DNA of 64,000 nucleotides. Origin: Protopterus annectens (lineage: Eukaryota; Chordata; Ceratodontiformes; Protopteridae). Positions 25,135 to 37,678 of the stretch are shown one piece after another. Below the pieces are notes generated by a model. The model did not search any database and had not been told where the DNA came from. It worked only from the letters and a program-made list of their open reading frames with translations. The DNA lies in assembly GCF_019279795.1 (NCBI RefSeq), contig NC_056745.1, positions 1,488,356,620-1,488,420,619 on the forward strand. The letters run 5' to 3'. The number at the start of each line of letters is the position of its first letter. Position 1 is the first letter of the stretch. The position numbers were made by a program, and so were the translations under genes.

Positions 25135-27420
25135 TTACTGAGAAAAACCTGCTAGGTACAAGAATCATTCACTGGCACTGGGAATGTTGTTTGAGTAAAT
25201 GACTTTCTTGGAGTCACATGGTAGCCACAGGAAGACACAGAAAATCATGTTGCACTATGGGATAAAGCTGACTAGCAGTTTACCGACTCAGTATCAATAT
25301 CTTGAAGGTGAAGCTCTGAGCTAAACTACCAGTTACCTATTTATACTATTCCCAGCCTGCACACATCTGGAACCATCTCCCAAAGTGACTGAGTAAATCC
25401 TCTATGCTGACAGGCAGCAAGAGCTCCTTAAAATGTTGTCTGTTTAATCTGGACTATGACATCATTTCATTTTAAGCAATCGTAAGACATCATTTAATTT
25501 TAAGCAGTTATCTGCTGTTACTTTATAACTACATCACTTTTTAATGACCTATCACTGTGAAGACCATTTCTCGTTTTGTTTTTATTTGTGATGCTGCTTG
25601 GCTTTACGTAGCAGAATAAAACTAAACCAGAACTTGAACATGAAGTTTCAGTGTGATCCATTTACATCCCTGAACAATAATAAATTCAGCAAATCCTTTT
25701 TGATTCCACATCAGGGAAGTGATGTCAAGCATGTGTCATTCACAAGATGTCCCCCTGAGCTCCTTTATACTTTCCCCTCTTCTTCTGTGATGACTAGGCT
25801 TACAATAAACCCAGAATACACGAGGCAAAAGTACTCCTAAGAGCCCCTAGCTTGTCTTGGCAGAAGCAGTTTCCACTGCTTCATACCTACCTCCTGGGCA
25901 AACCACTATGCTTGTGCCCCAGCAAAGACTTCTGCCTCACCCCTCTGGCAATCTTCATTGTTCAACCTCATGTCTTGACTTCTCAGTTCCACTACTTGCA
26001 GTTAACCTTCCTTTTTTTTACCCCGAGTCATACAAATCCTCTTAATGCACAAACACACTCTACTCAGAAGACACACAACAATAAACAGAGCTGTGTTTTT
26101 ATGTGAGTAGTAAATACAGTGTGCCAAATGAGTGTGAGGATGATCCATTTTCCACTCTAGTGCCTTTAAGTTTTTGACTACCTTTCCAAAACGTTCTCTT
26201 CTAGACTGAGTCCTGTCTTGAAGTTCATCTTAGCCACTTCCATTTCCCACTCAGGGCTAGACTCTTCCTCTGACAACACTGAACTTATGCAAAGGCTTTC
26301 TCAAAAGTACTTTTCTCCTCAGATGATCCATATTGTATTCTGCACAACCTTGAGATTTGTATTCCATAGGGGAGAAACTCACATTACCTCAGTTCGAACC
26401 AAACTTTTCCAGCAGATTTAAAATACCTATACTGGAATCCACTCCAGGATCCACCACAAGGACAATTTCTGAGCTTCAAGCTCTTTCATGTAATCCAAAA
26501 TATTTGTTTTTTTACAGAGAGACAGAGTTGTAGTCTAACTCATGTTTCATATATAAAGTGGCTAGAGAGACAACCCCTAACCAGTCCATTAACATGAATA
26601 CTTTTTCTCCCTGAGTATTCTAACCACAGAGAATATCTATTCTGCTCTGTAGACGCACACCAGCAGTGGAGATTCTACATTGATAGAGGCAAAGCTATCC
26701 AAAAAGACAAGATTTTGTGACTTTTGTAAAACTAAGTTAGTTCAAAAAGTTTCCAAGTCTACCTTGTCTATATGTTGTTTCCCTGCATACATTTACTGCT
26801 ATGCTGAGTATGGAATGCCTCTCAATACAGTACCTAAGGCACATTATAACACAGCAGCCAGTGGCTACCTTAGCACCTCCTCCAGACATGCATCTTTAGA
26901 TGGCATTTATGAGTAGTTACCTTGTTCTTCCTCCATACCTGTGCAAGACCGACTAAGCTGAATATAATATCCCTAGGCCACCCTTCTGGGTTTCTGTAAT
27001 CTCTGGACCTTCTCCTGTTGGTTCAGAAGATAGACTTCTTCTTATCAGATATGAAAGTTATGCACTTGCCACAATGTTCTCTTTAAGACAGTCCATCCTT
27101 CATAACATACCCTCCCTCCCTCCTCCTCTTTTGGCATGGCTGGTTGATCTACAGAAAAAAGGCACCAGGGTGCATGCTGGGAAAGCAGTAGGAAATTTGC
27201 AGTCTGGGAAAGTTTTATTTGTCAAGCAGTCCTAATGTTTGCACTTCTTACTGATCTGTTACGGCAAGAATGCAACATACATTCCCTTCTTTGAGTGGGA
27301 TCCTCAAATACAACTAAAACAATGACCAGAGTTATCAGCCAGGGAGTTTTCGCTTCCTCCTGAAAGCAACTGAACTGACAGAAACAAGCAATGATGCCTT
27401 TCCACAAACATGCATCTGTT
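25135..27420. other. No recognisable gene
   Basis: Long intronic stretch. Short open frames at 25598-25840, 25852-26106, 26218-26421 and 26680-26916 have no motif, splice context or similarity that I can see. Confidence 0.35.
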
Positions 27421-27424
27421 GTAA

Positions 27425-27560
27425 TCTCACAATACTCTCTTGGACCATTTGGGGACTTCCTGTGGTGCTCTGGGTTCTCTGAAATGGTCTGCCGCCTACC
27501 TCTCAGGGTGCAGTAAACTAAATCTGAAGGTATATGTCCTCTGAATCATGCATTCCTCAC
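27425..27560 (+). mobile_element. Small fragment of the decayed LINE family
   Basis: The stretch ggacttcctgtggtgctctg to caaatctgaag parallels 24155-24235 (ggacttcctgtgagttctcc ...), sharing the block that encodes a sequence like TSCxxxxxxKxVxxLPFxV. It is a short second copy of the old LINE at 23.6-25.1 kb. Confidence 0.45.
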
Positions 27561-28613
27561 AACAGAGTTATTATTCCCTTCATCCAACATTTTTTATTTA
27601 TCTGACATTCCAACATGTGTTCATGTACCTTGCCATCAGAAAAGCATGTTTCCTCAAAAAACAGGGTACAGTAATTTTGGTGCTCAGCTAATTGCCAGCT
27701 AGCTATTCAGATAAATGCCTGTTTCTGGAAAAGGAAAGCTCAGCATTGCTAGAAAATGAAGTATCTCCCTTTACCATGAGTGGTGTAGTCCTGACAATAG
27801 CAGGAGATAAGATACTGCCAGCCACATGGATACAACACTTTTCCGTAATTTTGGCTAACTATTTTCAATGATTTTTGCAGTCACTTGCTGCTAGGCGAAA
27901 AATTTGTCTGTACTCTTCTCAATCTCAGGGAAATGGCATTCTTCAAAAGATTCTGCTATTAGATAAAAAAAGTAACAAAATGTATCTATGAATAGGTACA
28001 TTATGCACATCTGACAGTCAAAAACAAAATTAGAACAGCAGTTGAGTGTTCAAATTTCTGTTATTTTGTTTTAGTTTACAGTTAGCTTCTTAGATAACAA
28101 AATATAGATTTTCTGCATTTTCGGTCACCATTTATTACTATATTATTACTATTATTTGATTACAGGGAAAGTCCGGCTGAGTAGAAGCCCATTTTCAGCG
28201 GAGGCCTGGGGAGAAAAGCTTCAAATTATTACAAACCATTTTAAGAACTATAATTATACAATCTTCAAAAATAAAACAAAAACATCTGCAGTTCAACTAA
28301 TTACAACAAATTAGACATAATATAGAAACATTGGTTAAGAATTGATACAAGTTATATGACAATCATTTAATATTTACAGAAATTTTAGACTGTACAGAAA
28401 TTCAAGGTAAATTAGTCTAATACAAACAGGAACTGCAATATGAAGTGAGGGAAAACAGGCTTATAGTATATTTAGCGAGAAAGCCAGGGAAGAGAATTAG
28501 ATAGCAGTAAGGAAGTAAGTAAAAACAAAGAATAAGGCGGTATAAGGAATGCAAAGGTGGTTGTTCACATTTAGGGATATAGTTTATTCTGGTTTTGAGG
28601 AAGAACAGAGCCC

Positions 28614-28797
28614 GGCAAGAAAGACTAAAGAAAATGGCGTTGGCTGCTTGTTTTATACCCCTGACGACCTGATGTCAGGGAAGGGGCGACAGCAACTGAT
28701 GCAGGACCCAAGACTTTGGAATTCAGGCCGACTGAGGGCAACCTGCCAGCAGGATTACGCAAATGTAACGACTGCAACAGTGAAACACGAAGAACAT
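28614..28797 (-). repeat. Solo DIRS terminal repeat
   Basis: Matches the right terminal repeat of DIRS element B (53304-53470) in the same orientation: ggcaagaaagact at the inner end, cttgttttataccc (TATA region), aagactttggaattcaggc and actgcaacagtgaaacacga at the outer end. No DIRS coding sequence is next to it. The CRE-like octamer of element B reads tgatgtca here, a one-base change consistent with CpG decay. Similar short sequences (gaagaacagagcc, gaagaacatcagagcc) flank it. Confidence 0.88.
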
Positions 28798-29174
28798 CAG
28801 AGCCAGACTTTAGCTAGGAAGTCTTTCAGACTGGGTTTGAAAGATGGGAGGGAGGCATAGACCTGATGAATACAGGTAAGGAATTCCAGGCCTTAGCAAC
28901 CTTGTATGAGTACAGATAGTGCCCAGCACATTTGGTAGGTCTGTAGACAGACAGGAGATTTTGGTCACTGGATCACAATTACTGACTGGGAACACAATTG
29001 TATAGAATGTTTTTTAGTGCTGGACAGGCAGATGGATGCTGGATTATTTTACAGGTGGTTAGAAGTTGTGTATATGTTAGTTGATGTGACAGTTCTAACC
29101 AATTAAGGCTTTTCAGTGCTTTACAATGGTGGGTTCTGAAAGGGGTATGTGCTGTAAATTTAGCAACTTTGTTA

Positions 29175-29558
29175 GGGTCTATATTATGTGATCAAAGGAT
29201 CTCTTCTTCAAAAACATAATAACTGGCACATATACAGCGAACACTATAAACCGCAAACAGCCACGTCCTCAAATTTTTTCCTCGGGAAAAACATTCAGTT
29301 GGCCGTTATCGGGAATTGCCCTTTTCTTCAATGTAGAGCGATCTCAGAGTTGGTACATTTAGTTAGGGGGTGTGGGGGGGGCGAAGCTCCCACTTAATTA
29401 GTGTTTTAAAGTTTGTTTTTTTATTTTACGGCCATGTGAATTTTTTCCCAAGGAAAAAATTCAAGGAAGTGGCTGTTTGCGCTTTACAGCGTTTGCTGTA
29501 TACGTGTCAATTATTATGTGTTCGAAGAAGAGATTCTTCAATCACATAATATAGACAC
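29175..29558 (+). mobile_element. hAT-like MITE, copy 1
   Basis: A 384-bp non-coding unit with long imperfect inverted ends (left gggtctatattatgtgat, right reverse complement gtgtctatattatgtgat). It is flanked by an exact 8-bp direct repeat, ctttgtta (29167-29174, 29559-29566). An internal sequence (aaattttttcctcgggaaaa ... gagttggtacattta) is shared with copy 2 at 42.7 kb in opposite orientation. The 8-bp duplication is typical of hAT (and P) transposons. The transposase source is not in the window. Confidence 0.82.
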
Positions 29559-29929
29559 CTTTGTTACAGCATTCTTCAAGTTTTAATTTTTGTGAAGCCT
29601 GAATGTTATGAAGGATAGGAGCGCCATAAATAAGTGTGGGGAGGGAATTAGTAGTGGCAAGCATAGTTTTAGTCATGTCAGTGAGAAAGTTTTTGGCTCT
29701 GTAAAGCATCCCTAGTTTTTGATGACTTTTTCTTATGCAGTTTTGTATATGCAGGTCAAATGTAAGATTATCATCCACTATCACCCCTAATAATTTGTAT
29801 GAGAAGTGACTTCAGTGGTTGTGTTATCAAGAGACAGATAGGACTTTAATTTTTTTTTCATGAGAGAGGAATTTGGGGAAAAAAGTAGTAATTTGGTCTT
29901 TTTTGGTCGAGCATGAGTTGTGAGTTACA

Positions 29930-30838
29930 AAGCAACGTTTATGTGGCTGGTAAAGCCTTTTTATTTTGGACGTGTCAGATGGTTGTCAGACTAATGATTT
30001 TATAAATGTGGCATTCTTGCTGTAAACCTAGATTAAACTGAATTACCAGAGTAACTACAGAAAGTTCTGAGATGCATGCAAACACCATTAGCAACATGAC
30101 AAAGATAACCTTGCAGCAAGAAATATTTTTTGCTCCATTTGACAGTAGTTCCATTATAGCTCCGACTTCAACTGAAATAATTAAGCTGTAAACTGTGTAC
30201 ATAAAATAAATTATCTGCTGTCATAAACAGATTGTGAAACAGCAATGAGCATAAATTACAAAACATTTAGGCTTGTGTAAACTGTATCATTAAAATACAA
30301 ATTTCAAGATAAACAGCTGGTCATGATTCAGAGAATTTAACAATGCAAATATATATATATGGTAAATAAAAGTTACATTCTTAGTAAAATGTAAGCACAC
30401 AAACGCTTCTGAGATACGGTTTCTTTGCAACATGGTCTTAAAGAGATGCAACAATTTTCATTATATCTATAAGAAAATGTGCAGCTCTATAACAGTAACA
30501 CTAATGCCACAGGTATTGCAGCTACTTTGGCACATAAAAACTTTATCCTGCTGCTTGGACCTCTAATTCCCATCATGCTCCATGACTGCCTATCTCTCCA
30601 AATCTTCTCTGTGTCTTCAGTCAGTAAACAATGGCCCCATGCTGCCATTTGTCAAATTCTTGCTATATTTATTTATTCTTATAAGTACAGTTTTATTTAT
30701 TTCATTTTCTTTAATGTTTCTCTCTAGCTTTTTTGTCAAGATTGTTATTGGTTTTGACAATTTTTCCTGACAAACCTATTATTTTGTGTTTCATTTTTTT
30801 TTTATCTTGCTCCTCCCCCCAAACTTGCACTATCTCAT
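29930..30838. other. No recognisable feature
   Basis: AT-rich intronic sequence with a short TA run at about 30348. No exon or element end seen. Confidence 0.35.
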
Positions 30839-30839
30839 G

Positions 30840-31570
30840 AGCCCATCCAAATGTATGATGGGAGCAGGTCAGTATCACCTACTGATAGACAGAGTGTCTT
30901 ATTTAGGTGAGGTTCACAACTCTCACACATGTAAGTTGTGTAAACACTTTAACAGATGTATTATAAGATGTTGCAAGAATGTCATGTGACTTCACCTTAC
31001 TGGAAAGTCTCCTTCAATTCAAACAGAGTCAGGTGAACCTTTTGGGTCTTCCTCATCTGCCTCCTCTTCCTCCCCTAACATGTCTAAACTATCCAAACCT
31101 TCAGAACAGGGAAAATGTTTCTCTTACCTTCATGAAATTAATAAGAAGACAGTCAAATCAATCTGTGTATCTTGCCAGGTCTCTCCTCCTTCTGTTTTAC
31201 CTATTAAACCTGCTATTAAAATGTTTGCTAACACTGCCAACAGTTCATCAGAAACACTGGAATGTCTTGCTGTTGCTGTAAGGGAATATTCAACCAGCAA
31301 CAACGATGTCCACCCTTCCCCTGTCCTGTCTGTCATAGGCTGTTGTCTGATCTCAGGGCAGACACTCTACTTCACCCCCATCCCAGGGTGCAGACAGTCA
31401 TACAAAATTCATTCTCCCCCTCAATGTCCCCTCTCCAGTACCAGTGTTGGTGTTGCCAGTCTCACCTGGTACTGAAAGCATTTCACCATATACTAGAACA
31501 CTTTCTCAAGCCTAATGTAAAAACAGAGGCTAATTTAAACCAGAAGTTACATTTGCCTATGCTCTTACAG
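30840..31570 (+). pseudogene. DIRS-like gag N-terminal relic
   Basis: The plus strand encodes YLGEVHNSHTCKLCKHFNRC, which aligns block by block with the Cys-rich gag start of DIRS element B (CLGPDHDIANCRFCARFNQR at 53.1 kb). A Ser-rich stretch (SSSSASSSSPN) and further open sequence (31080-31475) follow. One Cys of the block is replaced by Tyr. This is a gag fragment of another DIRS-like copy, cut at its 3' side by the CR1-like LINE. Confidence 0.5.
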
Positions 31571-31599
31571 TAGTAAAATCACAGAAATACTGATAGAAC

Positions 31600-33231
31600 C
31601 CATGTAGTCAAAAAAGGGAAAGCCACCTCAAGCAGTAGACCCGTAACAAGCAGCGTACCCCAGGGTTTGGTCTTGGGGCCTCTGTTATTTGGGATACACT
31701 TTTCTGAGGTGCAGGCCAAAACCAGTGGGTTATGGCTGACCAAGTTTGCAGATTACTGCAAGCTGGGTGCTGTCATCAATTCCCCTAGTGATGTGGACAT
31801 CCTCAAAGAGGGTCTCACTCAGACAAATGATTGGTGCCAGAAACATAGTCTCAAGCTGAATACCACAAAATGCATCACCATTCCCTTTGGAGAGAGTGAT
31901 GTCCCCACAAATTATCACATTAATAACAATGTCCTAAGGACTCAATCAGTCATGAGGGATTTCGGCACCCAGGTTGACAGCAACCTGACTTTTGACCACT
32001 GCGTTGCTTCCGTGGTACGGAATGCCTTCTACAAGGCCCATCTCATGGGTAAGGGTATCTCATCCAGGGACAAGGAGGTCATAACATCCCTGTATTCTTC
32101 CCTTATAATGCTCATTGTTGAGTACAATGCACCTTTACGCATGTACCTCATAAAGCACAAGCAGCAGCTGGAGAGACCACAGAAGTTCCTCACCAGGAGA
32201 AACCAGGGTCTCAAACATCGACCATACAGAGATATGCTAAAAGCCCTGTCCCTCTACTCAGTTTCATACAGACTCCTCATAGGTGACCTCTGTCTGGCAT
32301 ACAAGGCGATCATGGACCCCACCTTGATGGGACTGTTGCATATCCACAAGTCAAGCTCCACTCAAGTAACCCGCACACACGCCCTCAACCTGGTCTGTGA
32401 CATCAACAAGACTTTTGGAATGTACCTCACAAGACATAGCAGCTGGAAAGGCCACAGAAGTACCTCACAAAGAGGATTACTGGCCTCAAACAAATGCCCT
32501 AAACTGACCGCCTCAAAAAACTCCAGCTTTACTCTGTAGCATATCGCCTACTCCGAGGTGATCTCTGCCTAACATATAAAGCTATGTCAAACCCAGAGCT
32601 GTTGGACATGCTACACCTAAAGTAATCCCAATCCCTCCGAGCTACACGCTCTAGGGACCTAAACCTTGTCACCACAATAAACAGGACATGCTGGAGGGAT
32701 AGATTCCTGTCCCAGAGACTTCCCATACTCTGGAACAGGCTACCCATTTATGTCAAGTAAAGTTCTTCATTAGCACTCTTCAAGAAAAATCTTGATGAAT
32801 GGATGGGAAATAGGAAATACACCCCGGGGATCACTTCTGTGTATCTGCACGACAGTGGCACAGGAAAATAACTTTCTTGGGTGGCGTAAGCCAGCGAACC
32901 TTGTTGGCTAGGCTTATGTAGGCCCTTGGGCCGATAGCCTAGTACCTACCTATGAACCTATGACTTGTTGGCGGGACAAATTTGTGTCCCAGAGAATCCC
33001 TCATCTACGGAATAGACTCCTTCTCCACATCAAGCAGAGCACCACTTTACCCCTTTTTAAGGGCAACCTGGATAACTGGATGGGAAACAGAAAATATACC
33101 CCTGGGATTCCACCCATGTCCCTTCTAGACAGGGACATTGGGTGCTCATTTGTGTAAACATGGATTGAATTCTTGGCTAAACTTATAAGAGCCTCAGGGC
33201 CAATAGCCTAGTAACCTCCTATGATCCTATG
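31600..33231 (+). mobile_element. CR1-like LINE 3' ends, two adjacent copies
   Basis: The first copy (about 31640-32955) encodes the RT end: LGPLLFGIHFSEV, LTKFADYCKLGAVI (catalytic FADD reads FADY), KHSLKLNTTKC and KQQLERPQKFLTRRNQGLKH. It is followed by an internally repeated C-terminal part (32460-32760). It ends with ggccgatagcctagtaccta and cctatgaacctatga. The second copy (32960-33231) repeats only the last part (CWRDKFVSQRIPHLRNRL) and ends cctatgatcctatga. The short (CCTATGAA)-like 3' repeat is characteristic of CR1-clade LINEs. Confidence 0.75.
31667..32539 (+). pseudogene. CR1-like RT C-terminal frame
   Basis: A 290-residue open frame covering the RT palm end, thumb and C-terminal region of a CR1-like LINE. 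FADY near residue 27 stands where FADD is expected, a loss of the second catalytic aspartate. The rest (VRNAFYKAHLMGKGISSRDK, LYSSLIMLIVEYNAPL, SVSYRLLIGDLCLAYKAIM) is typical of the family. The frame lacks the fingers and endonuclease, so the copy was dead on arrival or later truncated. Confidence 0.75.
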
Positions 33232-33275
33232 AAAGTATCCTCACTCATGAAACAAAGAAAATCCTTATAAACATC

Positions 33276-35402
<2,127 letters not shown>

Positions 35403-35659
35403 CATCTATATGCTATATCTAAACAAAACCCATCAAACGCTTTAGCTATGCACATTATCGAAAATAATTCCCATAGTTTTTTGTTCAATGTTGTGGAAAA
35501 GGTTGACAAAAATCCTAGGGGGGGGGGGCATGGTGCTTAAAGTTGCAGGAACATGAGCTTCTTTGGCAACTGAAAACAAATGCATATACTCATCCAGGCA
35601 TTAATGATATGTGTTCCATTAAATGTTTACTTAATATTAAAGCCTTGGACAGATAGAAG

Positions 35660-35730
<71 letters not shown>

Positions 35731-36385
35731 TTTTTTCAACACATACAAATGTTTAGGTATTTTATTTTTATTTTTGTTCTTTTGGATATAAAAGAATAAA
35801 ATTTATTGGATATGGAAAACATGGGTTTATTTTAAAAACAATATAAATAAATTTTGGAAAATATACATAGAATAAATAAGGTTTTTCTTATTACAGTTAA
35901 TTTTGGTATTAAATTTACTTTATAACACAATTTATTTTATAAAATATTTTTTAAAAAAACAACACATATACATATACATATATAATTTTTCAGGAGACCT
36001 TTCAGGAAATATTGCAGTGTTTCCTGTGATTTGTCTGTGTGTAAAAACAAGTTGCACTTTGCTGCATATGTTGTTAGTAGTTGGTATGGTAGAATAATAT
36101 TAAGAATGTAAAGCAACAGAAGTTTATGTGCTTCTTGAGCCTGAAGCTTCAAATTTGGTATTAATTGTTTTAAAATTGTTAATTAAATTAGGGCTTGGAC
36201 AATCAATTAACTTGGGGCTTGGCTCAAGTATTTTTATATAAAATGTCATGTGTTTTATTCTAATTTTGTCTGAAGAAGTGCAAGCAACGTTTTGCATGAA
36301 AGCGCTTACAAAATTTTAGTAAAGGAATTTGGTTCTAACTTGACTGGCGTGATTTGTAGCCTCCGTTTTTTCTTTTTTCAACGTT
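35403..36385 (+). repeat. PLE pseudo-LTR (3' fragment upstream of PLE-3)
   Basis: Direct copy of 40170-41137: the endonuclease C-terminus with an 11-G run near 35518, a (TA)n run at 35661-35722, then the untranslated end with gaagaagtgcaagcaacgtt and the final cctccgttttttcttttttc. Its junction at 36385/36386 leads straight into the start of PLE-3, as in the tandem arrangement known for PLEs. Confidence 0.9.
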
Positions 36386-36448
36386 TATAAGGATTTTCTT
36401 TGTTTCATGGCTGAAAGTAACGGCGGCTTGCAATCGTAGTCACAAGAT

Positions 36449-37678
36449 TTGTTTGGCTCCAGCCCAACACCTAACAGAACCAACGAAGATGTCGATGCAG
36501 TTGGATACCTAACTGCTTTAATTCATCAACTAACACAACGTGTTGAAGTTCTAGCTACAAGAGTTGAGTCCCAAAGTTCCAGAAATTTTCCAGCTGTTCG
36601 TCCTAGAACAGGTACAACCTTTCAAACTTTACCAGCTTTGGGACTTCCATCAACGAATAACCTACCAACTACTTTCGCTGGTGCAGCGAGTCCTAATATT
36701 ACCTCCTCAGGTAGCATTCCTCTTGGACAGGGAAGAGGTCAGGCTACTCAATTTGGAAATGGCAGTCAACGTGAAAATAATGCTATTTCCAACGATTTAC
36801 CTGTACTTGAAGAGTTCTGCAAAGTACCCGACATTAATTTTCACCTATTGGGTAATACAGATGCAGCGAACCAGCAGAGAGTGCAGGACAATGACAATAA
36901 CTGCAACATAGTTGTTAATCTCAAACAACTAGACGGCCATCTATTAAAATTTAAAAAGCTGCAGGTTGAAATTATATATCTGCATGAATGTATAAATCTT
37001 AAAATTGTTCCAAAGGGTCTCCGACAGTGGAAGTACCCATCAGGAACAATAAAGCAATCAGATTTTCATTTACGCTTAATTCAGCATTTTGACCAGCAAG
37101 GGTTTCAGTTTTTAGAACTGCTAATCGAAGAATACTCTCAACAAATGGCAGTTCTAAAAGAAAAATTAATAGTCACGGATAAATTGATTAAAACTGATCC
37201 AAGCTTTTCCCGTTACGAGTATGATTACATTAGAATCTACTCGAGTATTAATGTCTTGATTAATAAAATTGGTGAAACAAAAAAGAGGAAAATTCATAGG
37301 GATATGTTAGCCTATGAAAAAGGGACTGCCTATCCGGATCCGCCGGTTAACAAGAATGCGCATGTCAATTCCTCTACGGCATGCGCATCTAGTCACCCTC
37401 CAGATACAGATACACATTCTGCAGGGGAAGGTGATTTGGATACTTTCCTGAACATAGACAACAGTCATTTTTCGAATAATGATGTATCTCCCCAAGATTT
37501 GCGACGTAGTGAGCGTATCAACAACAAGAAGAGAGTTGTTAATCAAAACAACCAGTCTAACACAAAACAAAACCAGCAACAGGGTTTTCAGCAGAACCAG
37601 TACGGTCCCCGGAAGAAAATGAGTTGGAACCGCAAAGGCCACAACAAATTCGGTGCCAACAAGCGGAAGGGCCGATAG
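36449..37678 (+). CDS. PLE-3 ORF1-like protein (409 residues), unknown function
   Basis: This frame lies upstream of the RT in the full PLE unit. A short heptad-like stretch near residues 22-42 (LTALIHQLTQRVEVLATRVE) could form a coiled coil. A low-complexity Ser/Thr/Gly/Pro region follows to about residue 110, then a region predicted mostly helical. The C-terminus is very basic and Gln/Asn-rich (residues 355-409, ending KKMSWNRKGHNKFGANKRKG), which suggests nucleic-acid binding. It is open throughout, unlike most element ORFs here. It overlaps the RT frame by at least 55 nt, in the -1 register. I recognise no named domain. Whether it is a separate protein or the N-terminal part of an RT fusion is unknown. 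The listed start is the first residue of the open frame; no upstream context decides it. Confidence 0.6.
   Translation: MFGSSPTPNRTNEDVDAVGYLTALIHQLTQRVEVLATRVESQSSRNFPAVRPRTGTTFQTLPALGLPSTNNLPTTFAGAASPNITSSGSIPLGQGRGQATQFGNGSQRENNAISNDLPVLEEFCKVPDINFHLLGNTDAANQQRVQDNDNNCNIVVNLKQLDGHLLKFKKLQVEIIYLHECINLKIVPKGLRQWKYPSGTIKQSDFHLRLIQHFDQQGFQFLELLIEEYSQQMAVLKEKLIVTDKLIKTDPSFSRYEYDYIRIYSSINVLINKIGETKKRKIHRDMLAYEKGTAYPDPPVNKNAHVNSSTACASSHPPDTDTHSAGEGDLDTFLNIDNSHFSNNDVSPQDLRRSERINNKKRVVNQNNQSNTKQNQQQGFQQNQYGPRKKMSWNRKGHNKFGANKRKGR

Larger units (their letters stand above)
28130..29925 (-). mobile_element. L2-like LINE, 5'-truncated, with two insertions
   Basis: The minus strand begins near 29925 in the RT (STKKDQITTFFPK), then IVDDNLTFDLHIQNCIRKSHQ KLGMLYRAKN (29542-29784), matching the copies at 13.2 and 59.1 kb. 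It continues to the C-terminal region near 28830-29000. The 3' end at 28130-28230 carries the gaaaatgggcttctactcag tail. A solo DIRS terminal repeat (28614-28797) and a MITE (29175-29558) interrupt it, so it is older than both. Confidence 0.78.

Noticed and set aside
36240-36320. Hammerhead ribozyme in PLE 3' regions (known in some PLEs), around gaagaagtgcaagcaacgtt
   Set aside because: I could not find the conserved CUGANGA ... GAAA core with pairing stems; the ctgaagaag sequence alone is not enough.
36449-37678. Host protein-coding gene for the 409-residue frame
   Set aside because: It lies between the PLE pseudo-LTR and the PLE RT, inside the same target duplication, so it belongs to the element.
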